A DNA stretch of 42,107 bases from Gammaproteobacteria bacterium (lineage in GTDB: Bacteria; Pseudomonadota; Gammaproteobacteria; Steroidobacterales; Steroidobacteraceae): contig PLAH01000034.1 of NCBI GenBank assembly GCA_003134045.1, positions 1 through 42,107 on the forward strand. Direction: 5' to 3'. The notes beneath the pieces are model-generated. The model was not told the origin of the DNA. It saw only the letters and a list, made by a program, of their open reading frames with translations, and did no database searches. Of this stretch, positions 15,582 to 25,774 are shown piece after piece (the stretch's first letter is position 1; each line of letters opens with the position of its first letter). A program made the position numbers and the translations under genes.

Positions 15582-16460
15582 CTACTCCGCGGTGACTTCC
15601 ACATTGACCGTCAGCGACAGAAAATCCGACGCAGTTCCCGTGAACGAACCGACCAGCGGCGCGGCCTGCGCGGCCTCCCGGGCTACGGCAATGCGAATGA
15701 GATTGCGGCCGCCCACCAGCGCGTTCGTGGGGTCGAACTCCACCCAGCCGACGCCTGGCAAGTAAACTTGTACCCAGGCGTGCGTGGCGCCGCCCCCCAG
15801 CAGGCCTCCGCCGGCGTCGATGAGCTTCTCGTCGTAGAGGTAGCCGGATACGAACTGTGCCGCCAGCCCGAGACAGCGGACGGCGTCCATCATGAAGACC
15901 GCAAAGTCACGGCAGCTGCCGGTGCCCAGCGTCAATGTCTCGACCGGGGACTGTACCCCCACTTCCTCGCGGCGCAGATACGTGAAATCCGACTTGATCG
16001 CGCTGTTCATCGTCATGAGGACGTCCATCGTCGCGTAGCTCGGCGCCCTCTCCAGAATTTTTTTCACCCAGCCATCGAGCTGGTGATGCGTATCCGGATA
16101 GTGCCTGGCTCGCGACGATCCGAGGTCGAGATCCTCGGAGGCGGAGTAGCTGAGCGGCAGATTTGCGGCATAGTCGTCGAGGACGATGGCCTGCAGCGGC
16201 TGCGGAAAGTGCTCGGCTCGGAAGGTCGATTCGAATATGAGTTCGGCAGCCGGCTCCGCGAACGACGCCACGGCGATGGAATTGCCGAATACATCGTGCA
16301 TCCAGCGCAGTTCCGAGGGCGACGGCGTAATGACGATGCCGGTGTCGAGCAGACGCAGATCGTGACTATCGCGCGGGCGGCTCATCAGCCGGTGCTGACC
16401 CAGGATCACGGGCGACTGATATCGATACTCGGTGCGGTGCTTGACGTGCAGAACGGTCAA
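15582..16460 (-). CDS. Transglutaminase-like cysteine peptidase family protein
   Basis: 292 residues. N-terminal beta-rich Bact_transglu_N domain (about 1-85, VKHRTEYRYQSPVILGQHRL) and a transglutaminase core with catalytic triad Cys183 (GTGSCRDFA), His227 (ATHAWVQVYLP) and Asp243 (WVEFDPTN). No signal peptide, so probably cytoplasmic. The start is TTG at 16460 with AGGA five bases upstream; it gives the exact family N-terminus, and no ATG or GTG fits as well. It is 27 bp upstream of the GH94 gene and likely co-transcribed. Substrate unknown; proteins of this type occur in amide-hydrolysing and peptide-processing contexts. Confidence 0.88.
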   Translation of the reverse strand: MTVLHVKHRTEYRYQSPVILGQHRLMSRPRDSHDLRLLDTGIVITPSPSELRWMHDVFGNSIAVASFAEPAAELIFESTFRAEHFPQPLQAIVLDDYAANLPLSYSASEDLDLGSSRARHYPDTHHQLDGWVKKILERAPSYATMDVLMTMNSAIKSDFTYLRREEVGVQSPVETLTLGTGSCRDFAVFMMDAVRCLGLAAQFVSGYLYDEKLIDAGGGLLGGGATHAWVQVYLPGVGWVEFDPTNALVGGRNLIRIAVAREAAQAAPLVGSFTGTASDFLSLTVNVEVTAE

Positions 16461-16578
16461 CGGAATCCTGGGGCGGGTGAACGAACCGGTGAGGACGCGA
16501 AGTTCGACAGTGTGCCGGATGCCGCAGCGGGCGCGAGCGGCGTCAGGCGTGAGCCGCCGTCGGTCCCGGCCGACAACG

Positions 16579-17106
16579 TCACGGGTTCTGCCGCCAGAGG
16601 TACAGATTCAGGGCCAGCGTGAAACTGAGCCAGCCGAGATACGGCACCATGAGCCATGCCGCCGAGGCGCGCACGGCGGCGAACTCCCGGATGGTCCACG
16701 CCACCGCGAGCCACAGTGCGACGATCGCGAGCAAGCCCGCGCCGATGTCCCGCCGGCCGAAGAAAAGAGGCGCCCAGGCGGCATTCAATAGCAGCTGCAC
16801 GGCGTAAGCGACCAGCGCCAAGTTCCGGCCGCGGTGGTATCGCTCCCGCCATATCAGCCAAGCGGACGTTCCCATCGTCGCATAAAGCGCCATCCATACC
16901 GGGGCTAGCGAGCGGTCGGGCGGAGTCCACGACGGCTTCGCCAGCGAGCCATACCACGCGGCGCTGGCCGGGGAGAAAGCCGGCGAAAATCCGGCGCCCA
17001 CCGCGCCGGCGGACAGCGCCAAGGCGAGAAACACCAGGAGCGCCAACCAATTGGGGCGTGAGTTTCGGCCCCGATAACTGGTCGAAGTTTCGATCGGTAT
17101 CCTCAC
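16579..17106 (-). CDS. tspO: TspO/MBR family protein
   Basis: 175 residues, five predicted membrane helices. TspO signatures are [39 protein letters not shown] and [20 protein letters not shown]. Family members bind porphyrins or heme-like ligands and act in tetrapyrrole or oxidative-stress signalling. The GTG at 17106 overlaps the ubiB stop as GTGA (17103-17106). In-frame upstream codons lie within ubiB and lack homology. Coupling to ubiB places it at the end of the ubiE-ubiJ-ubiB transcript. Confidence 0.9.
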   Translation of the reverse strand: MRIPIETSTSYRGRNSRPNWLALLVFLALALSAGAVGAGFSPAFSPASAAWYGSLAKPSWTPPDRSLAPVWMALYATMGTSAWLIWRERYHRGRNLALVAYAVQLLLNAAWAPLFFGRRDIGAGLLAIVALWLAVAWTIREFAAVRASAAWLMVPYLGWLSFTLALNLYLWRQNP

Positions 17107-18758
17107 CCGCGCTGCCACCTCGTCGAGCGGTGACGGATGGCGAGACCGATGGCCGCGCACATCTGGATCCAGCCGAACCATTGGTAGGAAACGAATACCG
17201 CCGACCAGATCAATCCGGACAGCCACAGAACCGCCGCGGCGATCGCCGTGTCGCGGCGGCTTCCGGCGCGCCGCAATTCGTCGCGCAGCTGCGCCACGTC
17301 GTCGTTTGCCACGCGAAATCGCAGGCGGCCTTCCGCGGCCTCGCGTACCGCGGTCTGAAACAGTTGGGGAACCTGTTTCAATGCCTCGACCGTGTCCGGA
17401 AGCTGCATGCGCACTCGGCGCAATACGGCGAGCGGGCTCATCCGCTCGCGCATCCACGTGCGCAGTATGGGTTGCGCCGTCTTCCAGAGGTCGAGCTCCG
17501 GATACAGCTCTCGACCCAGTCCTTCGATATTGAGCAGGGTTTTCTGCAATAGGATCAGCTGCGGCTGCACGTGCATGTCGAAACGGCGCGCCGCTTCGAA
17601 CAGCCGCAGCAGCACCTGCGCGAATGAAATCTCCTTCAGCGGTTTGTTGAAGATGGGTTCGCAGACCGTGCGGACCGCCGATTCGAGTTCATCGACGCGG
17701 GTTCCCGCGGGAACCCAGCCGGACTCCACGTGCAATGCGGCGACCCGCGCGTAGTCGCGGTCGAAGAACGCCAGGAAGTTCTCCGCCAGATAGTGCTGGT
17801 CGCGCGGCTGCAACGTGCCAACGATGCCGAAGTCGATCGCGGCGTAACGCGGATTCTCAGGGTCCTCCAGTTGGACGAAAATGTTGCCGGGGTGCATGTC
17901 GGCGTGAAAGAAATTGTGCCGGAACACTTGGGTGAAGAAAATCTCGACGCCGTTCTGTGCGAGCTTGGCGAAGTTCGCGCCGCGTGCCCGCAGTTCGTCC
18001 ATTCTGCTGATGATGATGCCGTGAATGCGCTCCATGACCATGACGTTGACGCGGCAGTAATCCCAGTACACCTCCGGCACATACAGCAGGGACGAGCCGG
18101 CGAAGTTGCGCTTCAGCTGCGCGGCGTTGGCGGCTTCGCGCATGAGGTCCAGCTCGTCAAAGATGGTCTTGCGGTACTCGCCGACCACCTCGATCGGCCG
18201 CAGCCGTCGGGCGTCCTGCCAATATTCATCGGCCAGCTTCGCGAGCGTGCCGAGGACCTCGAGGTCCAGGTCGATCACCTCGTGCATCCCCGGCCGGAGT
18301 ACTTTGACGACCACATCCTGGCCGGTTCTGAGCGTCGCCGCATGGACCTGCGCGATGGAGGCCGCGGCGAGCGGGGTGGAGTCGAAGCTCGAGAAAACAT
18401 CGTCGAGGCTGGCGCCCAACGCGCGTTCGATGGCGGCAACGGCCAGTTCGCCGGCAAAGGGCGGCACACGATCCTGGAGCTTGGCCAATTCGTCTGCGAT
18501 ATCGACGGGTATCAAATCGCGCCGCGTGGACAACGCCTGGCCGAACTTGATGAAGATGGGTCCCAGCTCCTCGAGCGCGAGCCGCAGGCGCTCGCCGCGG
18601 GTCACGCCGGCGCTGCGCTGGAACCAGGTCCATGGGGACAGATAGAACAGGAAGCGAAACGGCCGGTACAGATGGGTGGCGCGTATGAAGTCGTCCAGGC
18701 CATGCCTCACCAACGCGCGCTGGATCTGCAGCAGCCGCCCCGCGACCCGTAGCCGCAT
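17103..18758 (-). CDS. ubiB: Ubiquinone biosynthesis atypical kinase UbiB
   Basis: 551 residues; ABC1/ADCK-type atypical kinase/ATPase needed for ubiquinone synthesis, membrane-bound. The KxGQ motif ([15 protein letters not shown]71-Q74), the Ala-rich nucleotide loop [11 protein letters not shown], catalytic HADMHPGN and DFG (AIDFGIVG) are visible. The C-terminal hydrophobic helices (about 505-540) anchor it in the inner membrane. The start ATG overlaps the ubiJ stop by one base (TGATG at 18756-18760), the usual ubiE-ubiJ-ubiB arrangement. Confidence 0.96.
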   Translation of the reverse strand: MRLRVAGRLLQIQRALVRHGLDDFIRATHLYRPFRFLFYLSPWTWFQRSAGVTRGERLRLALEELGPIFIKFGQALSTRRDLIPVDIADELAKLQDRVPPFAGELAVAAIERALGASLDDVFSSFDSTPLAAASIAQVHAATLRTGQDVVVKVLRPGMHEVIDLDLEVLGTLAKLADEYWQDARRLRPIEVVGEYRKTIFDELDLMREAANAAQLKRNFAGSSLLYVPEVYWDYCRVNVMVMERIHGIIISRMDELRARGANFAKLAQNGVEIFFTQVFRHNFFHADMHPGNIFVQLEDPENPRYAAIDFGIVGTLQPRDQHYLAENFLAFFDRDYARVAALHVESGWVPAGTRVDELESAVRTVCEPIFNKPLKEISFAQVLLRLFEAARRFDMHVQPQLILLQKTLLNIEGLGRELYPELDLWKTAQPILRTWMRERMSPLAVLRRVRMQLPDTVEALKQVPQLFQTAVREAAEGRLRFRVANDDVAQLRDELRRAGSRRDTAIAAAVLWLSGLIWSAVFVSYQWFGWIQMCAAIGLAIRHRSTRWQRG

Positions 18759-19393
18759 CAGAGCGGACCTTTCGAGCGCTGCTCGAGCCGCGCGAGCCGC
18801 GCTTCCACTCGGTCGGCGGTCTCGCGCAGTGCGTCGACCCCCTGCAAAAACTCATCCAGTTCCGGCTTGCTGACCAGATCTCGGCTTTCCTCCTGCAGAT
18901 ACTCGGCGACGTTCTCGCCCGCGGTGCGGCGCGCCTTGCGCGCCCAGGCGACAGTCTGCTGCGCGAGCTGCGACAGACGCCGGGCCGGCAAGTCGCCGAC
19001 GATTCTCGACAGCTCCTCTTCCAGATCCGGCCGCGCCAGGGCGATGAGCTGCCGATACGAGTTGGCCACCTCGGCATCGCCTCGGATCTGCGCCGGCCGC
19101 TGCGCGGCGTGACGATCGGAACCGCCCCGCGCCAGCTGCAGCAGCGCGAACGGCGACCCCGCGATGGTTGCATCCTCGCGCGCGGCGTTCGCGTTGCCGG
19201 CCGGCTCAGGCGCCGCCGTCAGCGCCAGTCGACCGTGGGCTACGCTCGCGCGAATGGGGGATAAACCCTCGATTTCCACGCGCAAGGCGGTGGCATGCAG
19301 ACGGCGCGCGACCGCGCCCGCCTGCGCCGACGCCTCGATGCCGCGGTTCATCAATGCTTCGCAGGCGGCGAGCCATAGAGGGGTGGCAGCCAT
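18758..19393 (-). CDS. ubiJ: Ubiquinone biosynthesis accessory factor UbiJ
   Basis: 211 residues. N-terminal SCP2-type lipid-binding domain (about 1-100) and a C-terminal helical, partly coiled-coil segment ([29 protein letters not shown]). UbiJ binds lipid intermediates and scaffolds the soluble Ubi complex together with UbiK, which is also encoded in this window (31388). It begins one base after the ubiE stop. The primary sequence diverges strongly across the family, so the call leans on position between ubiE and ubiB plus domain layout. Confidence 0.9.
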   Translation of the reverse strand: MAATPLWLAACEALMNRGIEASAQAGAVARRLHATALRVEIEGLSPIRASVAHGRLALTAAPEPAGNANAAREDATIAGSPFALLQLARGGSDRHAAQRPAQIRGDAEVANSYRQLIALARPDLEEELSRIVGDLPARRLSQLAQQTVAWARKARRTAGENVAEYLQEESRDLVSKPELDEFLQGVDALRETADRVEARLARLEQRSKGPL

Positions 19394-19394
19394 G

Positions 19395-20144
19395 TCAGAT
19401 TTTGTAGCCGCGGTGCAGAGCGACGATCCCGCCGCTCAAATTGTGATACCGGGTCTCGCCGAAGCCGGCGCTGCGCAGCATTTCCAGCAGGGTTTCTTGA
19501 TTGGGGTGCATGCGAATGGACTCCGCCAGGTAACGGTAGCTCGCCGCATCCCCGGCGACGAGGCGTCCCAGCAGCGGCAGCACATTGAACGAATACGCGT
19601 CGTACAGCGGCTTCAGGCCAGGCGCCACCGGCGTCGAGAACTCGAGCACCAGCAATTGACCGCCGGGTTTCAGAACGCGGTACATCGAGCGCAGTGCCGC
19701 GGCCTTGTCCGTCACATTGCGCAATCCAAACCCGATGGTCACGCAATGGAACGAGTCGTCTTCGAACGGCAGGGATTCCGCGTCGGCGACCAGGCATTCG
19801 ACATTGCCGGCGAATCCCCGATCGAGCAGTCGATCGCGGCCCACGGCCAGCATGGGGGGATTGATGTCGGAGAGCACCACCCGACCCTCCTTGCCCACCT
19901 GCCGCAGCATGCCGAGCGCCAGGTCGCCGGTGCCGCCGGCGACGTCCAATGCCCTCTGTCCGGGCCGCAAACCGGTCAGGGACAGGGTGAATTGCTTCCA
20001 CAACCGATGTACGCCGAGCGACATCAGATCGTTCATGATGTCGTACTTGCCCGCCACCGAGGCGAACACCGACCGCACGCGCTTGGCCTTATCGGCCCAG
20101 GCGACCTTTTCGAATCCAAAATCGGTGCGGTTGGAGTTGCTCAT
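19395..20144 (-). CDS. ubiE: Ubiquinone/menaquinone C-methyltransferase
   Basis: 249 residues; SAM-dependent methyltransferase acting on 2-polyprenyl-6-methoxy-1,4-benzoquinol (and demethylmenaquinone where present). The N-terminal signature TDFGFEKV is followed by [23 protein letters not shown] motif [13 protein letters not shown], and [10 protein letters not shown]. The ATG at 20144 has AAGGAG upstream and matches the family start; upstream in-frame codons are noncoding. First gene of the ubiE-ubiJ-ubiB-tspO unit. Confidence 0.97.
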   Translation of the reverse strand: MSNSNRTDFGFEKVAWADKAKRVRSVFASVAGKYDIMNDLMSLGVHRLWKQFTLSLTGLRPGQRALDVAGGTGDLALGMLRQVGKEGRVVLSDINPPMLAVGRDRLLDRGFAGNVECLVADAESLPFEDDSFHCVTIGFGLRNVTDKAAALRSMYRVLKPGGQLLVLEFSTPVAPGLKPLYDAYSFNVLPLLGRLVAGDAASYRYLAESIRMHPNQETLLEMLRSAGFGETRYHNLSGGIVALHRGYKI

Positions 20145-20215
20145 CGTGCTCCTTGGGAGTGATGCGGCATTGTAGCCGACTGGAGCGATCCCACCTTGAG
20201 CGGGCGCGGTGGCCT

Positions 20216-20605
20216 TCAGCCGCCAGGTTCCTTGCCGGGCGCCGCTCCGGCCGCTGCCGGCCGCGCGATGCCTGCCGCGGCGCATCGTTCGAGATAGCGA
20301 GACCAGTTGGCCCGCTGATCCCGTCCCAGTTCGTGGAGCAGGGTCCAGGAGTACAGGCCCGTATTATGCCCATCGTCGAACGACAGCCTGAGGGCGTAGT
20401 TGCCGATCGGCTCCACGCCGGTGATGCCGATGTTTTCCTTGCCGCTTTGCAGGATGCCCTCGCCGCCGCCGTGTCCCTTGACCTCCGCGGAGGGAGAAAA
20501 CACACGCAGATATTCGAAGGGCAGTTCGTAGCGCGTCCCGTCGTCGAAACTCACGTCGAGAATCCGCGATTCGGTGCGTATCTTGATGTCGACGGGTTGC
20601 GGCAC
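20216..20605 (-). CDS. DUF971 protein (GBBH-like N-terminal domain)
   Basis: 129 residues. Contains the DUF971 signatures [47 protein letters not shown] and [17 protein letters not shown]. The domain is the N-terminal zinc-binding-like module of gamma-butyrobetaine hydroxylase; stand-alone proteins have no proven role in bacteria. The GTG at 20605 lies 10 bp after the hslU stop and has TAGG upstream; earlier in-frame codons fall inside hslU. Position between hslU and ubiE is conserved in many Gammaproteobacteria. Confidence 0.88.
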   Translation of the reverse strand: MPQPVDIKIRTESRILDVSFDDGTRYELPFEYLRVFSPSAEVKGHGGGEGILQSGKENIGITGVEPIGNYALRLSFDDGHNTGLYSWTLLHELGRDQRANWSRYLERCAAAGIARPAAAGAAPGKEPGG

Positions 20606-20615
20606 GCGAGTCGAC

Positions 20616-21944
20616 CTACAAGATGTACCGGGAGAGATCCTGATCGCGGACCAGCTCGCCGAGATTGCCCTCGACGTAGGCTCGATCGACGAGCACGTGG
20701 CTGCCGTTGCGATCGGATGCGTCGAACGAGACCGACTCGAGCAGTCGTTCCATGACCGTGTGCAGGCGGCGGGCGCCGATGTTCTCGGTCCGCTCGTTGA
20801 CTTCGAATGCAACCTCGGCCAGCCGCTGCACACCGGATGGGTCGAATTGCAGATCGACTCCTTCGGTCGCGAGCAGCGCCGTGTATTGCCGGCATAGCGA
20901 AGCGTCCGGTTCCGTCAGAATCCGCACGAAGTCCTGCACCACCAGGGGTTCCAGTTCCACCCGTATCGGCAGGCGCCCCTGCAGTTCGGGGATCAGATCC
21001 GACGGCTTCGACATGTGAAACGCGCCCGAGGCAATGAACAGCACATGGTCGGTCTTCACGGTGCCGTACTTGGTATTGACGGTACAACCCTCCACCAACG
21101 GCAAGAGATCGCGCTGCACACCCTCGCGCGACACATCGGCTCCCGTGGTTTCCTGGCGGCGGGCAATCTTGTCGATCTCGTCGATGAACACGATGCCGTT
21201 CTGTTCGGCATTCTCGACCGCGCGCGCCTTGAGTTCCTCTTCGTTGATCATTTTCGCCGCCTCTTCATCCACCAGGAGCTTGAGCGCGTCCTTGATCTTG
21301 AGTTTGCGCGGCTTGCTGCGGCCGGAGCCCAAATTCTGAAACATTCCCTGCAATTGCTGGGTCATTTCTTCCATGCCGGGGGGCGCCATGATCTCCACGC
21401 CGACCGGCAGCGCGCGGACTTCGATTTCGATTTCGCGGTCGTCCAGTTCCTTCTCCCGCAACATCTTTCGGAAGCGTTGCCGGGTATCGTTGTCGCGCGG
21501 AGCCGCATCGCCGGTGAACCCCGCCTGAGCACGCGGCAACAGCGCGTCGAGCACCCGTTCCTCGGCCGCGTCTGCGGCGCGGTGGCGCACCTTCGCCATT
21601 TCTTCTTCCCGCGTCATTTTGACGGATATCTCTACAAGATCGCGGACGATCGAATCCACTTCGCGGCCAACATAGCCTACTTCGGTGAACTTCGTGGCCT
21701 CGACCTTGATGAACGGAGCCTTGGCGAGCCGCGCCAGGCGCCGGGCGATTTCGGTCTTGCCCACGCCGGTGGGGCCGATCATCAAAATGTTCTTGGGAGT
21801 GATTTCGGGACGCAGGTTCTCCGCCACCTGCTGGCGCCGCCAGCGGTTGCGCAGAGCGATCGCAACGGCACGCTTTGCCGCCTTCTGCCCGACGATGTGC
21901 TTGTCCAGCTCCTCGACGATTTCACGGGGCGTCATCTGCGACAT
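20616..21944 (-). CDS. hslU: ATP-dependent protease ATPase subunit HslU
   Basis: 442 residues; AAA+ unfoldase that feeds HslV. Walker A GPTGVGKT (57-64), pore loop GYVGRE (90-95), the I-domain (about 110-230), Walker [12 protein letters not shown], the sensor region FIASGAFH, and the C-terminal LSRYIL tail that inserts into HslV. It is 5 bp downstream of hslV and co-transcribed, forming the two-gene protease typical of Proteobacteria. Confidence 0.97.
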   Translation of the reverse strand: MSQMTPREIVEELDKHIVGQKAAKRAVAIALRNRWRRQQVAENLRPEITPKNILMIGPTGVGKTEIARRLARLAKAPFIKVEATKFTEVGYVGREVDSIVRDLVEISVKMTREEEMAKVRHRAADAAEERVLDALLPRAQAGFTGDAAPRDNDTRQRFRKMLREKELDDREIEIEVRALPVGVEIMAPPGMEEMTQQLQGMFQNLGSGRSKPRKLKIKDALKLLVDEEAAKMINEEELKARAVENAEQNGIVFIDEIDKIARRQETTGADVSREGVQRDLLPLVEGCTVNTKYGTVKTDHVLFIASGAFHMSKPSDLIPELQGRLPIRVELEPLVVQDFVRILTEPDASLCRQYTALLATEGVDLQFDPSGVQRLAEVAFEVNERTENIGARRLHTVMERLLESVSFDASDRNGSHVLVDRAYVEGNLGELVRDQDLSRYIL

Positions 21945-21949
21945 GGAGT

Positions 21950-22492
21950 CTACAGTTCCTCGATCGTGAGGTTGCGGTTCGTGTAGATGCAGATATCCGC
22001 GGCGATGTTGAGCGATCGCTCGACGATGTCGCGTGCGGACAGTTCGGTTCCCTGCATGAAGGCGAGCGCCGCCGCCTGCGCGTAACTGCCCCCGGAGCCG
22101 ATGGCGATCAAATCATGTTCCGGCTCGATCACGTCGCCGTTGCCGGATATCACGTAGGAACTCTCGGCGTCGGCAACGCAGAGCAGCGCTTCGAGCCGGC
22201 GCAGACTGCGGTCGCTGCGCCAGTCCTTGGCCAGCTCGATCGCGGCGCGCGTCAGATTGCCGAACTTTTCGAGCTTGCCTTCGAAGCGCTCGAACAGGGT
22301 AAAGGCATCGGCCGTGCCGCCCGCAAAGCCCGCGAGCACCTTGCCGCCGTAGAGCCTGCGGACCTTCTTTGCGTTGCCCTTCATCACGCTCTGCCCGAGC
22401 GTGACCTGGCCGTCGCCGCCGACGGCTACCTTGCCATTGCGCCGCACGGCAAGGATGGTGGTCCCATAGATGCGCTCTGGATCGTGATTCAT
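21950..22492 (-). CDS. hslV: ATP-dependent protease peptidase subunit HslV, with propeptide
   Basis: 180 residues; proteasome-like threonine peptidase. GTTILAVRR places the catalytic Thr at residue 11, so a ten-residue propeptide ([10 protein letters not shown]) must be removed to expose the N-terminal nucleophile. Many gammaproteobacterial HslV proteins start directly as MTTI; longer propeptides are common in alpha- and some other Proteobacteria. No internal ATG/GTG near the Thr offers a shorter start. GGDGQVTLG and [11 protein letters not shown] are conserved. Confidence 0.96.
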   Translation of the reverse strand: MNHDPERIYGTTILAVRRNGKVAVGGDGQVTLGQSVMKGNAKKVRRLYGGKVLAGFAGGTADAFTLFERFEGKLEKFGNLTRAAIELAKDWRSDRSLRRLEALLCVADAESSYVISGNGDVIEPEHDLIAIGSGGSYAQAAALAFMQGTELSARDIVERSLNIAADICIYTNRNLTIEEL

Positions 22493-22524
22493 TGGATCAC
22501 GTCATGGGGTCGATGAGGGGCCTT

Positions 22525-23433
22525 TCAAGCGTCGCGTTGGCGCCGTCGTGCGCGTGGGTGCGCGGCGTCGTAGACCTTGGCCAGGTGTTGAAAGTCAAGA
22601 TGAGTATAGATCTGCGTCGTGCCGATATCCGCGTGGCCGAGCAATTCCTGCACGCCGCGCAGATCGGTACTCGATTCCAACAGATGGCTGGCGAACGAAT
22701 GACGGAACATGTGCGGATGAACATGCACGGGCAATCCCGTGCGTCGCGCCCAGGTATCGACTCGCAATTGCACCGCGCGCGGCGTGAGGCGCCGTCCGCT
22801 GCGGCTTATGAAGATCGCGTCGTCCCGGGTCGGCAGGCCGGCTCTTTCGGCCAGCCACCGCTGCAGCGCCGCGACCGCGAAGCGGCCGATGGGCAGAATC
22901 CGCGTTTTGCGGCCCTTGCCGTCGACCCGCACCGTGCGGTCCTTGAGATCGAGAGCGCCGAGATCCAAGCCCACGAGTTCGCTCAAACGCAGGCCCGACG
23001 AGTAGAACAGCTCCATGATGGCCTTGTCGCGCATCGACAAGGTGTCGTCGACCCGAAACTCGAGAAGACGCCCCATCTGATCGGCATCGAGAGTGGCCGG
23101 CAGGCGCCTCTTCGTTTTGGGCGCGCGCACGTCGAGTGCCGGATTGCGCGGGCAACAGCCCTCGCGTATCAGGAATTCGTAGAAGGAGCGTACCGCCGAC
23201 AGACGCCTTTGAATGCTGCGAGGCGCGAGGCCCCCTGCGTGCTCCGTTGCGGCAAACGTGCGCACGTGTGCGCCGTCGAGATCATGCCATGCATGGAGTG
23301 CACGCCGCCCGCAGAACCCCTCGAGCGACCGCAAATCGCGCCGGTAAGCGTCTGCCGTGTGCAGACTCATGCGCCGCTCGTGCGTCAAGTGAGCGATGAA
23401 TCGCTCGATCCACGCCCGTTGTTCGGAGCCCAC
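22525..23433 (-). CDS. xerC: Tyrosine recombinase XerC
   Basis: 302 residues; resolves chromosome dimers at dif together with XerD. N-terminal SAM-like core-binding domain (about 1-95) and catalytic domain with Arg149 (SGLRLSEL), Lys173, His241-x-x-Arg244 (HPHMFRHSFA), His267 (LLGHADIGTT) and nucleophile Tyr276 (IYTHL). The dapF-DUF484-xerC-hslV order supports XerC rather than XerD or an integrase. GTG start at 23433; stop 32 bp before hslV. Confidence 0.95.
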   Translation of the reverse strand: MGSEQRAWIERFIAHLTHERRMSLHTADAYRRDLRSLEGFCGRRALHAWHDLDGAHVRTFAATEHAGGLAPRSIQRRLSAVRSFYEFLIREGCCPRNPALDVRAPKTKRRLPATLDADQMGRLLEFRVDDTLSMRDKAIMELFYSSGLRLSELVGLDLGALDLKDRTVRVDGKGRKTRILPIGRFAVAALQRWLAERAGLPTRDDAIFISRSGRRLTPRAVQLRVDTWARRTGLPVHVHPHMFRHSFASHLLESSTDLRGVQELLGHADIGTTQIYTHLDFQHLAKVYDAAHPRARRRQRDA

Positions 23434-23448
23434 GAGACCCGGCGTGCT

Positions 23449-24156
23449 TCAGCGAGCCAGCGCGTAGGTGACGAGTTCGCCGATGCGCGACAGGAATTCC
23501 GTGCTCATCGCGGGATGAAACCGCTCCGCGTCGCTCGCGCCGATGGCGAGTATGCCCAATGCCCCCTTGGGTCCCAAGGGGGTCAGCGCCACCGAGCCGA
23601 TTTCGATGGAATCCTCGCCGAACAGATAATCCCGCTGCGAGTCGCGGATCTGTCCGCAACGCGGCTTGCCGGCCGCTAACAACGACTCGAAGGTCTTGAT
23701 GTCGGTGCCGGCCGGATCGTCGACGCGCAGAAACCTGCCGGCCGCTGCTTCCAGCGGCCGAGCTTCCTCGAGAAACAACACCAGCACGGAATGCATGGCA
23801 TCGAAGTCCTCACGCAAGGAGGTCTCCACCGCGTTGATGGTCTCCAGGAGACTGTGCGCCCGGATCAGCCGCTGGCTCAATCGATGAATACGATCGGCGA
23901 GCGTGTCGTTGGCGCGGGCGACATCCACCAGTTCCTTCAATTTGCGTTCGAGGGACTGATTGCGCTCGCGCAGAACCTCCACCTGGCGTTCCACCAGGCT
24001 CACGGTGGCTCCGGCGTCGCGCAGATGAGGAAGGCGCAATTTCGTGAGCAGGGGACCGTTGCGCTCGAAGAAGTCCGGGTAGGTCTGCAGGTATTCCGCG
24101 ACGCTCGAGTCGTTGAGACCTTCGTGTTTGATACCGCGTGCCTGACTCGTTGTCAT
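23449..24156 (-). CDS. DUF484 (GAF-like) protein
   Basis: 235 residues. N-terminal signature VAEYLQTYPDFFERNGPLLTKLRLPH, a coiled-coil stretch (about 50-100: VERQVEVLRERNQSLERKLKEL) and a GAF-like domain to the C-terminus (LALTPLGPKGALGILAIG). Function not established; the gene is nearly always between dapF and xerC in Gammaproteobacteria. ATG at 24156 with GGAGAT upstream; 21 bp after the dapF stop, 15 bp before the xerC start. Confidence 0.92.
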   Translation of the reverse strand: MTTSQARGIKHEGLNDSSVAEYLQTYPDFFERNGPLLTKLRLPHLRDAGATVSLVERQVEVLRERNQSLERKLKELVDVARANDTLADRIHRLSQRLIRAHSLLETINAVETSLREDFDAMHSVLVLFLEEARPLEAAAGRFLRVDDPAGTDIKTFESLLAAGKPRCGQIRDSQRDYLFGEDSIEIGSVALTPLGPKGALGILAIGASDAERFHPAMSTEFLSRIGELVTYALAR

Positions 24157-24177
24157 TGTTGATCTCCGTGCATCTGA

Positions 24178-25011
24178 TTAAATATCGATCGATCCGGTGA
24201 AAACCGTCGTCGCCGGCCCCGTCAGCCACAACTCCTGTCCGGGCCCCGCCCAGGAGACGAACGCGGTTCCTCCCGGCAGATCCACCCGGACCTCTGCATC
24301 CAACCATCCGCGTCTGCGCCCAACCGCCATCGCCGCGCATGCACCCGTGCCGCACGCCAGCGTTTCGCCGGCGCCGCGCTCATGGACGCGCAGGCGAATG
24401 TGGCCGCGATCCACGATTTGCATGAAACCCACGTTGGTGCGTTTCGCAAACCATGGATGATGTTCGATAGTAGGCCCAAAGCGCTCGACCGGCGCGGTTT
24501 TCACGTCGGAGACGCGCAGCACCACATGCGGGTTGCCCATCGACACCGCACCGAACTCGATGGCGGTGCCGTGCACGTCGAGGGAGTACGCGGCCAGTTC
24601 GGCCGGCGCAGCCATGGGAAGCGCACGGGGATCGAAGTTCGGTGTGCCCATGGCCACCGAGACCAGGCCGTCGGCGCGAACGCGGGCGCGGACGACTCCC
24701 CCCATGCTCTCCATCGTCAATTCGCGTCCGAGTTCCGGCTGTCTCTGGAACATCAGGGCGGCGATGCAACGTGCGCCGTTGCCGCACTGTTCGACCTCGC
24801 TGCCGTCGGAATTGAAGACGCGATAGAAGACACGATGCGCCCGGTCGCGCGGTGCCGCGAGCATCAGCGCTTGGTCGAATCCGACTCCCGTATGCCGGTC
24901 GCCGAGCGCACGAAACGTGTTCGAATCGAGGTGATCATCCGCGGCAGCAGGGGCATCGAATACCAAGAAATCGTTGCCGAGACCCTGCATCTTCAAAAAC
25001 TCGATGCGCAT
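24178..25011 (-). CDS. dapF: Diaminopimelate epimerase
   Basis: Interconverts LL- and meso-diaminopimelate for lysine and peptidoglycan synthesis. 277 residues. The two catalytic cysteines are Cys76 (EQCGNGARC) and Cys220 (LACGTGACAA) in the two pseudo-symmetric halves; MQGLGNDFLV is the family N-terminus. First gene of the dapF-DUF484-xerC-hslVU unit. Divergent from the ParA-like gene, with about 106 bp between starts. Confidence 0.97.
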   Translation of the reverse strand: MRIEFLKMQGLGNDFLVFDAPAAADDHLDSNTFRALGDRHTGVGFDQALMLAAPRDRAHRVFYRVFNSDGSEVEQCGNGARCIAALMFQRQPELGRELTMESMGGVVRARVRADGLVSVAMGTPNFDPRALPMAAPAELAAYSLDVHGTAIEFGAVSMGNPHVVLRVSDVKTAPVERFGPTIEHHPWFAKRTNVGFMQIVDRGHIRLRVHERGAGETLACGTGACAAMAVGRRRGWLDAEVRVDLPGGTAFVSWAGPGQELWLTGPATTVFTGSIDI

Positions 25012-25117
25012 CAGCGAAGCATATCACTCCGTGGACACCGGATCATTTCAGGCGGAGGGGGTTGCGCTTCGCGCACGCGAGTTCTACCTTATTGAAAATA
25101 ACAACAGTCGGGGATGC

Positions 25118-25756
25118 ATGCGCCATGTAATGGTTTTGAATGCGAAAGGCGGCTGCGGCAAGAGCACGATAGCGACCAATATTGCAGTTTTTTTCGCGAG
25201 GAACGGGCATCAGGTCTGTATCGCGGACTATGACCGACAGCGATCCAGCCTCGACTGGCTGGCGCAACGGCCGGCGGATCTGCCGCCGATCACGGGGGTT
25301 GCGGCCTTCGACGAGGGATTGCGAAGCGTTGCGCGCTCGACCGAGATTCTGGTGATCGACGCCCCGGCTCGCGTCCATGGCACGGAACTGAACGAGCTGG
25401 TGCGGCGCGCCGAGACCATCATCGTTCCCGTGCTTCCGTCCAGCATCGATATGAAGGCCTGTGCGCATTTCATGGCGGAACTGCTCGAAATCGGCAAAGT
25501 GTCGCGCAGGCAGGCGCGCTTAGGCTTGGTGGCGAACCGGGTTCGCGAGTACACGTTGATTTACGAGGAACTGGATGAGTATTTGTCCAAATTGAAAGTT
25601 CCTTATCTGGGCGCGCTGCGCGAGGCGCAGAACTACGTCCGCGCCTATGCCCGCGGCATGGGCGTGCTCGAACTACCCGAATACCTGGCCTCTCCGGACT
25701 GGAAGCAGTGGGAGCCGATCGGCGAATGGTTGGACAGCAAGCGCAGCCAACCGTGA
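25118..25756 (+). CDS. Orphan ParA/MinD-family ATPase
   Basis: 212 residues. Deviant Walker A KGGCGKST (two Lys, typical of ParA) at about 10-17, DYDRQRSSLDWL (switch I; Gln-Arg where many ParAs have P-Q-x-S), VIDAPARVHG (Walker B region) and VPVLPSSIDMKA. No ParB, centromere-like repeat or chemotaxis/flagellar gene is adjacent, so it is not a standard partition pair. It could position an unknown cargo. The ATG at 25118 has GGGG upstream; an in-frame ATG four codons later is also possible. It is divergent from dapF. Confidence 0.88.
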   Translation: MRHVMVLNAKGGCGKSTIATNIAVFFARNGHQVCIADYDRQRSSLDWLAQRPADLPPITGVAAFDEGLRSVARSTEILVIDAPARVHGTELNELVRRAETIIVPVLPSSIDMKACAHFMAELLEIGKVSRRQARLGLVANRVREYTLIYEELDEYLSKLKVPYLGALREAQNYVRAYARGMGVLELPEYLASPDWKQWEPIGEWLDSKRSQP

Positions 25757-25774
25757 GATTCGGCGCACGCACCG

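Noticed and set aside
22525-23433. Tyrosine recombinase as a mobile-element integrase
   Set aside because: Conserved dapF-DUF484-xerC-hslVU context and length identify housekeeping XerC.
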